A stretch of DNA of 64,000 nucleotides. It comes from Burkholderiaceae bacterium 16 (lineage in GTDB: Bacteria > Pseudomonadota > Gammaproteobacteria > Burkholderiales > Burkholderiaceae). The DNA lies in assembly GCA_000955785.1 (NCBI GenBank), contig JYOD01000003.1, forward strand, positions 1-64,000, written 5' to 3'. Shown here piece by piece: positions 34,327-43,875 of the stretch (position 1 is its first letter; every line of letters begins with the position of its first letter). Both the position numbers and the translations under genes were made by a program. The notes below the pieces were generated by a model. That model saw only the letters and a program-made list of their open reading frames with translations, made no database searches and was not told the origin of the DNA.

Positions 34327-35034
34327 ATGGCAACGCTCTTCCTGGTACGGCACGGTCAGGCCTCATTCGGCGCCGCCAACTACGACTGCCTCTCCGACAC
34401 CGGGCGGCAGCAAGCCCGCTGGCTGGGCGAATATTTCCGCGAGCGCGGTATCTCGTTCAAGCGGGTGGTGGCCGGTTCGCTGGTGCGCCAGCAGGACACG
34501 GCGATGGAGATCCTGGCCGGCATGGGGGCTGGCGATGTGCCGGTCCAGACGGACCGGGGCGCGGTCACCACGGGCATCGAAACCCACCCCGGCCTTAACG
34601 AATACGATGGCGAAGCGATGTATCGCAGCCATACCGGTGGGGCGGATCATCGGACCCATCAGAATGCGGATTACAACGACTACTGGCGGACGTTTCGCGC
34701 GGCGTATCAGGCCTGGACGATGGATCAACTGGCGGGCATGCCGGAGTCGTGGGCGGAGTTTGGGGGGCGGATCCGCGATGGTTTGTTGCATGCCACGGAC
34801 GGGGCTTCGCGAGAGGATGCGGTGTTGGTTGTTAGTTCTGGCGGGGCTATCGGGCGGGCTACTGCGGATTTGCTGGGTGCGCCGGCGCAGACAGCGATTG
34901 AGTTGAATTTGCAGTTTCGGAATACGGCTTTTTGCGAGATTATTTCTGGGCGTGGGATGCTGCGGTTGCTGAGTTTTAATAGTTTGCCGCATTTGGATCG
35001 GGTTGATCGGCGGGATGCCATTACGTTTGCTTGA
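34327..35034 (+). CDS. Histidine phosphatase (phosphoglycerate mutase-like) family protein
   Basis: A 235-aa protein with the RHG motif at its start (FLVRHGQASFG, catalytic His near residue 9), followed by LSDTGRQQARWLGEYF. A later Glu/His region (LVVSSGGAIGRATADLLG) is in the place of the second catalytic His block, but reads SSGG where most members have a His. The substrate is unknown. The last about 80 codons are richer in T and A at third positions than the rest of the gene. A large inverted repeat follows. Confidence 0.82.
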   Translation: MATLFLVRHGQASFGAANYDCLSDTGRQQARWLGEYFRERGISFKRVVAGSLVRQQDTAMEILAGMGAGDVPVQTDRGAVTTGIETHPGLNEYDGEAMYRSHTGGADHRTHQNADYNDYWRTFRAAYQAWTMDQLAGMPESWAEFGGRIRDGLLHATDGASREDAVLVVSSGGAIGRATADLLGAPAQTAIELNLQFRNTAFCEIISGRGMLRLLSFNSLPHLDRVDRRDAITFA

Positions 35035-35077
35035 GGGGTGGGTCGGGTGGTTTGCTGTTGGGGTTGGTGTTTTTTGA

Positions 35078-35202
35078 GCGGCGTTGGTTTTTGCGCCCAA
35101 CAGCGTACGACATCCCCCTGCGGGGGACGCCGGTCACTCTTCTTTGCTTCGGCAAAGAAGACTAACGAGAAGAAAGCCGACCCTGCCGGGGGCAGAGCAA
35201 TC
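35078..35202 (+). repeat. Left arm of large inverted repeat
   Basis: A 125-base arm nearly identical to the reverse complement of 35755-35879. It contains CCCCC-TGC-GGGGG (35114-35126) and the strong hairpin CTTCTTTGC-TTCG-GCAAAGAAG (35139-35160). Such stretches recur between genes of Burkholderiales as far as I recall. This cannot be verified from the window alone. Confidence 0.85.
35139..35160. terminator. TTCG-loop hairpin, possible bidirectional terminator
   Basis: A perfect 9-bp stem closed by a stable TTCG tetraloop, about 105 bases after the histidine phosphatase stop. It has A/T-rich flanks but no long T-run. The mirrored copy is at 35797-35818. Confidence 0.4.
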
Positions 35203-35754
35203 AGGCTTATGTGGGGCCGGTGGTTGCGCCGTACGGCCCCGAGTGTTGGCTGGCGTGTTCTGCCGGCTTGCAGGGCATCGCAATGGCCTGCCCCATGGGT
35301 TTCGTGGTGGGGCCCCTGACCTCGTGCGCGGTGCCCGCTCCCACATCTGCCGTTCGCGAGGCCAAAGGTCGCGATCCTGCCAGCCTTGCTGGTTTCGTGG
35401 TTTTGTCTCTGGCGGCGAACGCCAGGGCATTTGAGGCCCGCCGTACCGGCTCATCCGGCAACTTGCTATCAACTCCCTCGGTTTCGTGGTGGGCACCGTG
35501 GCCCGGTTCGCGAGGGCAACACTTGCCATCACGGCGCTTGCCCTCCGAGACAAAACCGCGAAACCAGCCACACCCGAAACGGCGCAGCCCCTCGCACCGC
35601 GAACGGCAGATGTGGGAGCGGGCGCCGCATACGAGGTCGGGGGCCCCACCACGAAACCCATGGGGCAGGCCGTTGCGCTGCCCTATAAGCCAGTAACGGC
35701 AGATATCAGCAGAACCGCTGGCCATACGACGAAACCAGCGCCCTGCGCACCCGC
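35203..35754. repeat. Imperfect inverted duplication inside the large repeat
   Basis: The interior is also an imperfect mirror around about 35480. For example, GGCCTGCCCCATGGGTTTCG near 35287 reappears reverse-complemented near 35655, and CCCGCTCCCACATCTGCCGT near 35334 reappears near 35604. The two halves have diverged by substitutions and small insertions. Confidence 0.7.
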
Positions 35755-35879
35755 GATTGCTCTGCCCCCGGCAGGGTCGGCTTTCTTCTCGTTAGTCTTC
35801 TTTGCCGAAGCAAAGAAGAGTGACCGGCGTCCCCCGCAGGGGGATGTCGTACGCTGTTGGGTGCAAAAACCAACGCCGC
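35755..35879 (-). repeat. Right arm of large inverted repeat
   Basis: The reverse complement of the left arm with one clear mismatch (GCACCC against GCGCCC). It lies just past the 3' end of the thiolase gene and contains the mirrored hairpin at 35797-35818. Confidence 0.85.
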
Positions 35880-35915
35880 AAAAAGAAACAGCGAAGGCAA
35901 CCCAACAGCCCCAAC

Positions 35916-37094
35916 CTACAGCCGCTCAACAATAGTCACATTAGCCATCCCACCACCTTCACACATCGTCTGCAACCCATACCGCTTACCCTGCGCATGC
36001 AACGCATGCACAAGCGTAGTCATCAGCTTCGCCCCCGACCCCCCAAGCGGATGCCCCAACGCAATAGCCCCGCCATTCACATTCATCCGCGCCGGATCCG
36101 CACCCGTGGTCCGCAGCCAAGCCAGCGGCACCGGCGCAAACGCCTCATTGATCTCGAACAGATCGATATCACCGATCTTCATGCCAGCCTTCTCCAGCGC
36201 CCGCAGCGTAGCCGGCAACGGCGCTTCCAGCATGATCACGGGATCATGGCCAAGCACCGACATATGGTGAATACGTGCCAGCGGCTTGACGCCCAGCTTC
36301 TTCAGCCCGGCTTCACTGACCACCATCAACCCGGCCGCGCCATCGCAGATCTGGCTGGCGCTGGCAGCGGTAACGGTGCCTCCTTCCTCGATCAGCTTGA
36401 CGCTGCCGATAGACTCCAGGCTGGCCTCGAAGCGAATGCCTTCATCCACCGTGTGCAACTCGCCATTGCTACTGCCGTCGGCGGCGCGCACCGCCACCGG
36501 CACGATCTCATCCTTGAAGCGCCCCGCCTGCGTGGCGGCGATGGCACGGCGATGGCTTTCCAGCGCGTAGCGGTCGAGATCGTCGCGCGTGAGGCCGTAC
36601 TTGCGCGACATCATCTCGGCGCCGGTGAACTGGCTGAACTTCACGCCGGGATAGCGCTCCTGCATGGCCGGGCTCATCGAACTGCCGAAGCCGTTCTTGA
36701 ACGGCAGCGTGGACGGCAGCCCCATCGGCACGCGCGTCATGCTTTCCACGCCGGCGGCGATGACGATGTCCATGGTGCCCGACATCACCGCCTGGGCGGC
36801 GAAGTGCAGGGCTTGTTGCGACGAGCCGCACTGGCGGTCGACCGAGGTGCCGGGCACGCTTTCCGGAAGGCGCGAGGCCAGCACGGCATTGCGCGCCACA
36901 TTGCCAGCCTGTTCGCCGGCCTGCCCCACGCAGCCCATGATCACGTCGTCGATCAGCGCCGGGTCCGCGCCGCTGCGTTCCACCAGCGCGTTCAGTACCT
37001 GCGCGGCGAGATCGGCCGGATGCCAGCCCGCCAGCTTGCCGCCCTTGCGCCCGCCCGCGGTCCGCGCGGCCGCTACGATGTATGCCTCTGCCAT
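35916..37094 (-). CDS. Acetyl-CoA C-acyltransferase (thiolase)
   Basis: A 392-aa thiolase, the usual family length. The nucleophile is Cys89 in SVDRQCGSSQQ. The later catalytic blocks are NEAFAPVPLAW, GGAIALGHPLGGSGAK (His) and MCEGGGMAN (second Cys). It cleaves 3-ketoacyl-CoA with CoA or runs in the biosynthetic direction. The start at 37094 follows AGAGGAGAACAC. A copy of the shared 16-bp palindrome lies 117 bases upstream, which places the gene in the proposed beta-oxidation regulon. Confidence 0.93.
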   Translation of the reverse strand: MAEAYIVAAARTAGGRKGGKLAGWHPADLAAQVLNALVERSGADPALIDDVIMGCVGQAGEQAGNVARNAVLASRLPESVPGTSVDRQCGSSQQALHFAAQAVMSGTMDIVIAAGVESMTRVPMGLPSTLPFKNGFGSSMSPAMQERYPGVKFSQFTGAEMMSRKYGLTRDDLDRYALESHRRAIAATQAGRFKDEIVPVAVRAADGSSNGELHTVDEGIRFEASLESIGSVKLIEEGGTVTAASASQICDGAAGLMVVSEAGLKKLGVKPLARIHHMSVLGHDPVIMLEAPLPATLRALEKAGMKIGDIDLFEINEAFAPVPLAWLRTTGADPARMNVNGGAIALGHPLGGSGAKLMTTLVHALHAQGKRYGLQTMCEGGGMANVTIVERL

Positions 37095-37210
37095 GTGTTC
37101 TCCTCTTATCGTTGCGGGCGAATCCGCCCGTGGTGGCCGCGCGCCGGGAATGGCACGGCAAGCCTCACTAGCCTGTTGCGGATTCTGGCGCAGCAGCCGG
37201 GCGCCCGGCG

Positions 37211-37226
37211 TCGTCGGAAGCGACGA
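37211..37226. promoter_or_regulatory. Shared 16-bp operator, copy 1 (thiolase)
   Basis: TCGTCGGAAGCGACGA: 6-bp arms TCGTCG/CGACGA around GAAG. It lies upstream of the thiolase start at 37094. Four more copies occur at other acyl-CoA gene promoters in this window. Confidence 0.7.
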
Positions 37227-37268
37227 TTGCGCGGTGCCGGCGATCGCGCGAGCGCAGGTTGCCGCTCT

Positions 37269-37730
37269 TCACGTGCGGGGCGCCAGCACCGAGAAAATGG
37301 CCGTGGCGCGCAACAGGCAGCGCTCGCCGGCCATCACACGGCAATGGCCGAAGCGCAGCCGCGAACCCATCTTGTCGAACTCGACATGCGCCTCGATCCA
37401 CTCGCCCAGGCGGGCGGCATCGAAATAGTCCAGGCTGAGATTGACGGTCACGGCGGGCGGCATGCGCTCGCCCTCCATCAGCATCATCATGCCGATGGCG
37501 GTATCGGCCAGCGTGGCCAGCATGCCGCCATGCGGGATGCCGAGCGGGTTGAGGTGATGCTTGCCGATGCGCACGCCGACCGCGCGCTGCCCGCTGTCCA
37601 CGTAGAGCTGGCCGAGATGGGCAAGAAAGCCGCCGCTGGGACGCATGGCCTTGAAGCCCGGCGGGGCCGCGTCGGCAGCGTCGGCGGCATCGGCACCAGC
37701 GGCGCCTGAAGATTGGTTGGATTCAGCCAT
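37269..37730 (-). CDS. PaaI-family hotdog thioesterase
   Basis: A 153-aa protein. After a 25-residue Ala-rich leader, the hotdog fold carries HHLNPLGIPHGGMLATLADT, the acyl-CoA thioesterase signature with His and Gly-Gly at the helix start. It hydrolyses an acyl-CoA to acid and CoA. It lies 15 bases after the nitronate monooxygenase gene on the same strand, so the two are co-transcribed from the divergent promoter near 38.8 kb. Confidence 0.88.
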   Translation of the reverse strand: MAESNQSSGAAGADAADAADAAPPGFKAMRPSGGFLAHLGQLYVDSGQRAVGVRIGKHHLNPLGIPHGGMLATLADTAIGMMMLMEGERMPPAVTVNLSLDYFDAARLGEWIEAHVEFDKMGSRLRFGHCRVMAGERCLLRATAIFSVLAPRT

Positions 37731-37745
37731 GCCTGTCCCGCCGCC

Positions 37746-38888
<1,143 letters not shown>

Positions 38889-38924
38889 TTACCTACCAAC
38901 CCTTTCGAGCAGCCAAGGCCAGCC

Positions 38925-39812
38925 ATGAGCAATTCCAGTTCCACGACTTCCCCCAGCTTCGAAACCTTGCAATACGCCGTCGACCGGGGTGTCGCCACCA
39001 TCACCCTGCACCGCCCGGACAAGCTCAATGCATTCACCGCGCAGATGATGCAGGAGCTGATCGATGCCTTCGACGCCACCGACGCCGACGACAACGTCCG
39101 CGCGGTGATCGTCACCGGCTCCGGGCGCGCCTTCTGCGCCGGTGCCGACCTGTCCTCGGGCGGCTCCACCTTCGACTACGAGAAGCGCTACGGCGCCAGC
39201 AAGGAAGCGGCGCACCGCGACGGCGGCGGCCGCGTGGCACTGCGTATCTTCCGCAGCCTCAAGCCGGTGATCGCCGCGGTCAACGGGCCCGCGGTGGGCA
39301 TCGGCGTGACCATGCAACTGCCGATGGATATCCGCCTGGCCTCCACCGACGCCAAGTTCGGCTTTGTGTTCGCGCGCCGCGGCATCACGCCGGAGGCGGC
39401 ATCGTCGTGGTTCCTGTCGCGCGTGGTCGGCATCTCGACGGCGCTTGAGTGGTGCTATACCGGCCGCGTGTTCTCGGCGCAGGAAGCGCTGGAGCGCGGG
39501 CTGGTGCGCTCGCTGCACGCGCCCGGAGACCTGCTGCCGGCCGCGCAGGCGCTGGCCCGCGAGATCGCGGACAACGCCGCGCCGGTATCCGTCGCCATCT
39601 CGCGCCAGCTGATCTGGCGCATGGCGGGCGCCAGCCACCCGATGGAAGCGCACCGCCTGGACAGCCGCGCGATCCAGTCGCGCGGCCAGTCGGCGGACGT
39701 CAAGGAGGGCGTCAGCGCCTTCCTGGAGAAACGCCCGGCCAGCTTCCCGGAGCGCGTGTCGCAGGACATGCCGGACTTCTTCGACTGGGGCAGCGAACCG
39801 CCCTTTATCTGA
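38925..39812 (+). CDS. Crotonase / enoyl-CoA hydratase family protein
   Basis: A 295-aa crotonase. HRPDKLNAFTAQM, RAFCAGADLSSGG and GPAVGIGVTMQLPMDIRLAS define the CoA pocket and oxyanion hole. The second acid is kept in GITPEAASSWFL. The first catalytic Glu of true hydratases (GGxxEL) is replaced, since this protein reads GIGVTMQL. It may therefore catalyse a related reaction rather than standard hydration. The start at 38925 is the first ATG outside the antisense nitronate monooxygenase gene. A nitroreductase gene follows 37 bases downstream. Confidence 0.9.
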   Translation: MSNSSSTTSPSFETLQYAVDRGVATITLHRPDKLNAFTAQMMQELIDAFDATDADDNVRAVIVTGSGRAFCAGADLSSGGSTFDYEKRYGASKEAAHRDGGGRVALRIFRSLKPVIAAVNGPAVGIGVTMQLPMDIRLASTDAKFGFVFARRGITPEAASSWFLSRVVGISTALEWCYTGRVFSAQEALERGLVRSLHAPGDLLPAAQALAREIADNAAPVSVAISRQLIWRMAGASHPMEAHRLDSRAIQSRGQSADVKEGVSAFLEKRPASFPERVSQDMPDFFDWGSEPPFI

Positions 39813-39849
39813 TGCCGTCGATCCACCGCCGAGCCCCAAGGAAAACAGC

Positions 39850-40521
39850 GTGAAAGTCAGCATGGCAGTCCAGACCCGCAAATCGGTGCGCGGCTTCCTT
39901 CCCACGCCGGTGCCGCCGGAGGTCATCCGCGACGTGCTGGAGCAGGCCGCGCGCGCGCCGTCGGGCGGCAACCTGCAACCCTGGCACCTGCACGTGGTGG
40001 GCGGCGAGCCTCTGGAGCGGCTCAAGGTCACCATGCGCGAGCGCATCGCCGGCATGCCCGGCGGCGAAGGGAGCGAGTACGACATCTACCCGCGCGACCT
40101 GGTCTCGCCCTATCGCGAGCGCCGCTTCCAGGTGGGCGAGGACCTCTATCGCTGCCTGGGCATCCCGCGCGAGAACAAGCGGGCGCGCATGGCCCAGTTT
40201 GCCAATAACTTCACGTTCTTCGGCGCGCCGCTGGCCTTGTTCTGCACCGTGGACCGCCGCATGGGCCCGCCGCAATGGTCGGACCTGGGCATGTACCTGC
40301 AAACGGTGATGCTGCTGCTGCGCGAGCATGGCCTGGACAGCTGCGCGCAGGAATGCTGGGCGATTTACCCGGAAACCATCTCGGGCTTTCTCGCCGTTCC
40401 ACCCGAACGCATGCTGTTTACCGGCATGGCGATTGGCTATGAAGACGCGGAAGCACCGGTCAACCAGCTGCGCGCCACACGCGCGCCGCTCGCCGAGTTC
40501 ACCGAGTTCATCGGCATCTGA
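39850..40521 (+). CDS. Nitroreductase-family flavoprotein
   Basis: A 223-aa FMN-dependent oxidoreductase. TRKSVRGFLPTPVPPEVIRD and AARAPSGGNLQPWHLHVV are the canonical N-terminal FMN-binding segments, and the centre carries WSDLGMYLQTVMLLLREHGL. The family uses NAD(P)H to reduce nitro groups, quinones or enones. The GTG at 39850 follows AAGGAAAAC, and an ATG four codons later is an alternative. It is probably co-transcribed with the crotonase and so under the same palindrome. Confidence 0.9.
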   Translation: MKVSMAVQTRKSVRGFLPTPVPPEVIRDVLEQAARAPSGGNLQPWHLHVVGGEPLERLKVTMRERIAGMPGGEGSEYDIYPRDLVSPYRERRFQVGEDLYRCLGIPRENKRARMAQFANNFTFFGAPLALFCTVDRRMGPPQWSDLGMYLQTVMLLLREHGLDSCAQECWAIYPETISGFLAVPPERMLFTGMAIGYEDAEAPVNQLRATRAPLAEFTEFIGI

Positions 40522-40659
40522 GGCCCCTGCGGCAAGCGGCGGCGGCTTGCCACTATGCCGATTTCGTCATCGTCGCTGGGGAAAGGCGACAAGCCGGCAG
40601 GAGGCGGCCATGCCACGCTGTAGGGGTCATCCACACCTGGCCCCCTGGGCATTCCCGCC

Positions 40660-40935
40660 ATGCATCCGAGCGCCCCGCCTTCCACCGCAAGCTCCACGGT
40701 GTCTTCACCGCCCGCTCCCCGCCAGATCAGGGTGATCGACTCCCACACCGGCGGCGAACCCACCCGGCTGGTCATCGACGGTTTCCCCGATCTGGGCAGC
40801 GGCGGCATGGCCGCGCGGCTGGACCGGCTGGCGCGCGAGCACGACCGCTGGCGCGCCGCCACCGTGCTGGAGCCGCGCGGCAGCGACGTGATGGTCGGCG
40901 CGCTGCTGTGCCCGCCGGTTTCCGCCGGTGCCTGA
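40660..40935 (+). pseudogene. N-terminal fragment of proline racemase / 4-hydroxyproline 2-epimerase
   Basis: A 91-codon remnant. [37 protein letters not shown] and surrounding residues match the first about 75 residues of hydroxyproline epimerases, which are normally about 310 aa. The frame ends with TGA right after the PVSAGA segment, before the first catalytic Cys block (MCGHG in the family). The next gene, a MalT-like regulator on the other strand, ends 7 bases further on. No continuation of the epimerase is seen, so the rest was lost. The fragment cannot be an active racemase. Confidence 0.8.
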
Positions 40936-40941
40936 GGATCG

Positions 40942-43704
40942 CTACAGCAAACCCAGCTGCCGCGCGATAGCCACTGCCTGCGTGCGGTTGCTGGCGCGCA
41001 GCTTGGCGCTGATATTGCGCAGGTGGGTGCGCACTGTGGTCTCCGAGACAAAGAGCCGGTCGGCCATCGCCACATTGGAGAAGCCCTCGGCCAGCAACTG
41101 CAGCACCTTCTGCTCCTTGGGCGTGAGCGGCTCCAGCAGGCCGTGGCGAGCCTGCATGGCGGCGGGGTCGGCCGGCTCCGGGGCTCCGCCGCAAGCCTGC
41201 AGCAACCGCTCGACGTAGCCCGCGGGCAGCGCGCTGCCCTGGCGCACGCAGGCTTCGCCCACCAGCCGCCGGACCTCCGCGCTCTCGTCGGCGAAGATGC
41301 GGATAAAGCCTTCCGCCGCCCCGAAGCGCAGTGCTTCGCCCATCGTCAGCAGCGCTCGCGCGGCATCGCCGCTGCGCTGGCAGGCCAGCGCCAGCAGGAT
41401 GCGCAGCTTGAGCGCGCGCCGCATCAGTTGCGCCCGCTCGGCAGCAGCGAGTTCTTTCTCGATCGCCTCGCGCGTGGCGGCCGAGGGCTCGGTGAACAGT
41501 GCCAGCCGCAGCCGCCCCATGGGCACGTCTTCCACGTCGTTGGCAAAGGAACTGACGGCACTGACGCCGGGCCGCGCCCGCCACAGTGCCGGGTCCGCGG
41601 CATGCAGCAGCGCCTCCTCGGCAGCGTGCTGGTTGCCTTGCAGCAGGGCCAGGCGGGCGCGCTCCAGCATGGCGCCCAGCACCAGCCGCGGCAGGCCGCG
41701 ATGATGGCCGAGGTGCTCGAGCGCGGCCAGCCATTCGTGCGCGCCGTCCACGTCGCCGCGATCGCAGGCGATGCGGGCCAGCACGGTATGGCCGGTGATG
41801 ATCTGGTCGGGCAGGCCGAGGTCGCGCGCCAGCGGCACGTACACATTGAGCAGGCGCTCCGCACGCTCGCGCTCGTTGATCTCGTAGAGCGCCTCGGCCA
41901 GCAGGATGCCGGCCATGGCGTTGCCGTTGGTGGGACCGTAGCGGTTCGGCAGCATGGTGCTGGCGGCAATGCGGAAACGCGCCAGCGCTTGCTGCAGGCG
42001 CCCCTGGCGCAGGTCGATCAGCCCTTCCACCGATTCCGAGAAAATCTTGTTGAAATTGCTGTCGGAACCGCGCACCACCTGGCGGGCCACGCCCAGCAGC
42101 CGCCGCGCCTCACGGTAGTCGCCGGTGACGGCGGCCATGCGCGCCATTGAAGTGGCAAGGATGGAATCCGGGAACGGGTAGCCCATCGGCAGCGGCAGGG
42201 GATCGTCGCGGCTGTAGGCGCGCGCCTCGTCGAAGCGGTCCATCATGTTCAGCAGCATATGGCGCAGCGCGCGCACGTGGGCCAGCAGGTCGCCCTCGGC
42301 GCCGGCCAGCGGGATGGTCTGCAGCAGGGCGATGGCATCGGCCGGGCCGCGCGTAAACGACAAGGCCCAGACATGGGCGATCTGCAGCTTGGGCCACGCC
42401 GCCAGCGCGTCGGCCGGCACGGCGTCCAGCCAGCGCGTCAACAGGCGCATGCGGCCCTGCGCCAGCAGGTCGTCCACGGAGCCCGCCAGCAGCGGCAGCG
42501 CGTGGCCGACCGCCCCGGCCGCCAGCGCATGTTCGATGGCGGGCACCGGGCGGCCCTGCGCCTCGTACCAGCGCGAGGCGGCCATCTGCAGCGCGGGCAC
42601 CTCGTCCTGCATGCCCTGCTGGAGCTGCGCGCGCAGGAAGCTGGAGAACAGGCTGTGATAACGGTACCAGCGCGCATTGGGTTGGGCGGGACGCTCGGCG
42701 CCGCCGTGGCGTTCGCCGTCCAGCGGCATCAGGAACAGGTTGGCCCGCTCCAGCCAGGCGAGGATTTCCTCGCTGTCGGCGGTGCCGCAGACGGCGTCGC
42801 ACAGCGGCCCGCTGAGCTGGTCGAGGATGGAGGTGCGCAGCAGGAAAGCGCGCACCGCATCGGGCAGGTGCAGGTAGACGTCTTCGACGAGGTAATCGGC
42901 AATGGCTGCGTTGGAGCCGGAAAAGCCGGCGATGAAGGCGTCCGGCTGGCCGCGTCGCTCCAGCGCCACCGAGGCCAGCCACAGCGCCGTGGCCCAGCCT
43001 TCGGTACGGCGGTGCAGCGTGAAGATGGCCGCGGGTTGCAGCGCCAGGCCGCGCGCGCGGCGCAGGAAATGATCGGTTTCGTCGGCGGTAAAGCGCAGCT
43101 GGGCGGGCTCGATCTCCAGCAGTTCGCCGCGCGCGCGCAGGCGCGCCAGCCCGGAATCCGGCACCCAGCGCGTGCCGACCACCAGCCGGCCGCCAGGCGG
43201 CAATTGCTCCACCACCTGCCAGACCAGGCCGGCAACGGCGGGATTCTGCAAGGCCTCGAAGTCGTCCAGGAACAGGGTAAAGGGGCGGTCGTGGCCCGCC
43301 ATGCGGTCGATCAGCGCCAGTGCCTGCTCGCCCACCGACTGCGGCGCCCGCTGGCTGGCGGCGAGCGGCACGCCCCCCTTGCGCAGCACCAGTTCGAAAG
43401 CGGCTTCCAGCGAGCCGAGAAACCGCGTGGCGTCGTTGTCCGCGCGGTCCAGCGTGAGCCAGGCGGTGGCAACGCCATCGGCGTCCAGCCGCGCGCGGCA
43501 TTGCAGCATGGCGGTGGTCTTGCCGAAACCGGCCGGCGCGCGCACCAGCACCAGCTTGACGAAGCCGGCCGCGCACACCGCGTCGCAAATGGCGCGGCGT
43601 TCCACCTGGAACGGGGTCAGCATGGGCGGGCGCAGCTTTGCCACCAGCGTGGCAGCGCGGGCGGCGCCCCCGTGGCCCGCGCTGGTCTCCTCGATTATTG
43701 CCAT
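40942..43704 (-). CDS. MalT-like LuxR-family ATP-dependent regulator
   Basis: A 920-aa regulator. Walker A is RAPAGFGKTT (residues 55-64), and a Walker B-like FTLFLDDFEAL follows near 150 in a STAND-type ATPase. A long helical repeat region (TPR-like) fills about 400-840. The C-terminal LuxR HTH is LTPKEQKVLQLLAEGFSNVA and RLFVSETTVRTHLRNI. Such proteins activate transcription after binding an inducer and ATP. The ATG at 43704 with AGGAAGA upstream is preferred over the longer open frame. Its 3' end faces the epimerase fragment. Confidence 0.88.
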   Translation of the reverse strand: MAIIEETSAGHGGAARAATLVAKLRPPMLTPFQVERRAICDAVCAAGFVKLVLVRAPAGFGKTTAMLQCRARLDADGVATAWLTLDRADNDATRFLGSLEAAFELVLRKGGVPLAASQRAPQSVGEQALALIDRMAGHDRPFTLFLDDFEALQNPAVAGLVWQVVEQLPPGGRLVVGTRWVPDSGLARLRARGELLEIEPAQLRFTADETDHFLRRARGLALQPAAIFTLHRRTEGWATALWLASVALERRGQPDAFIAGFSGSNAAIADYLVEDVYLHLPDAVRAFLLRTSILDQLSGPLCDAVCGTADSEEILAWLERANLFLMPLDGERHGGAERPAQPNARWYRYHSLFSSFLRAQLQQGMQDEVPALQMAASRWYEAQGRPVPAIEHALAAGAVGHALPLLAGSVDDLLAQGRMRLLTRWLDAVPADALAAWPKLQIAHVWALSFTRGPADAIALLQTIPLAGAEGDLLAHVRALRHMLLNMMDRFDEARAYSRDDPLPLPMGYPFPDSILATSMARMAAVTGDYREARRLLGVARQVVRGSDSNFNKIFSESVEGLIDLRQGRLQQALARFRIAASTMLPNRYGPTNGNAMAGILLAEALYEINERERAERLLNVYVPLARDLGLPDQIITGHTVLARIACDRGDVDGAHEWLAALEHLGHHRGLPRLVLGAMLERARLALLQGNQHAAEEALLHAADPALWRARPGVSAVSSFANDVEDVPMGRLRLALFTEPSAATREAIEKELAAAERAQLMRRALKLRILLALACQRSGDAARALLTMGEALRFGAAEGFIRIFADESAEVRRLVGEACVRQGSALPAGYVERLLQACGGAPEPADPAAMQARHGLLEPLTPKEQKVLQLLAEGFSNVAMADRLFVSETTVRTHLRNISAKLRASNRTQAVAIARQLGLL

Positions 43705-43875
43705 TCGCCGTGTCTTCCTGTTGGCGGCGGCATCCGCGCCGGGCGGATGCCGCGCGATCGGCACCGGCTTATGGTTGCCGGCTGCTGGCGCCACATGCGC
43801 CAGGGATCGAACGGCTGATTATGGCGTAAACGACCGCCTGGCACCCGGCGCACCCATGCGCGCCGGCGCCACTGC

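Larger units (their letters stand above)
35035..35915. other. Gene-free region between convergent genes
   Basis: About 880 bases with no believable gene, between the convergent histidine phosphatase and thiolase genes. Almost all of it is an inverted-repeat element (arms listed separately). Open frames here only translate the repeat and read alike from both strands. Confidence 0.8.

Noticed and set aside
35211-35696. Open frames inside the inverted repeat
   Set aside because: Similar peptides arise from both strands because of the palindromic layout, with no ribosome binding sites and low-complexity content. They are not considered genes.
40610-40623. Four-codon mini-ORF with a strong ribosome binding site ahead of the epimerase fragment
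   Set aside because: GGAGGCGGCC-ATG followed by a stop after four codons could be a relic leader, but the downstream gene is dead and nothing else supports a function.
42259-43818. 519-codon plus-strand frame antisense to the MalT-like gene
   Set aside because: Its composition is that of a shadow frame (Gln/Arg/His-rich), while the opposite strand has Walker and LuxR motifs.
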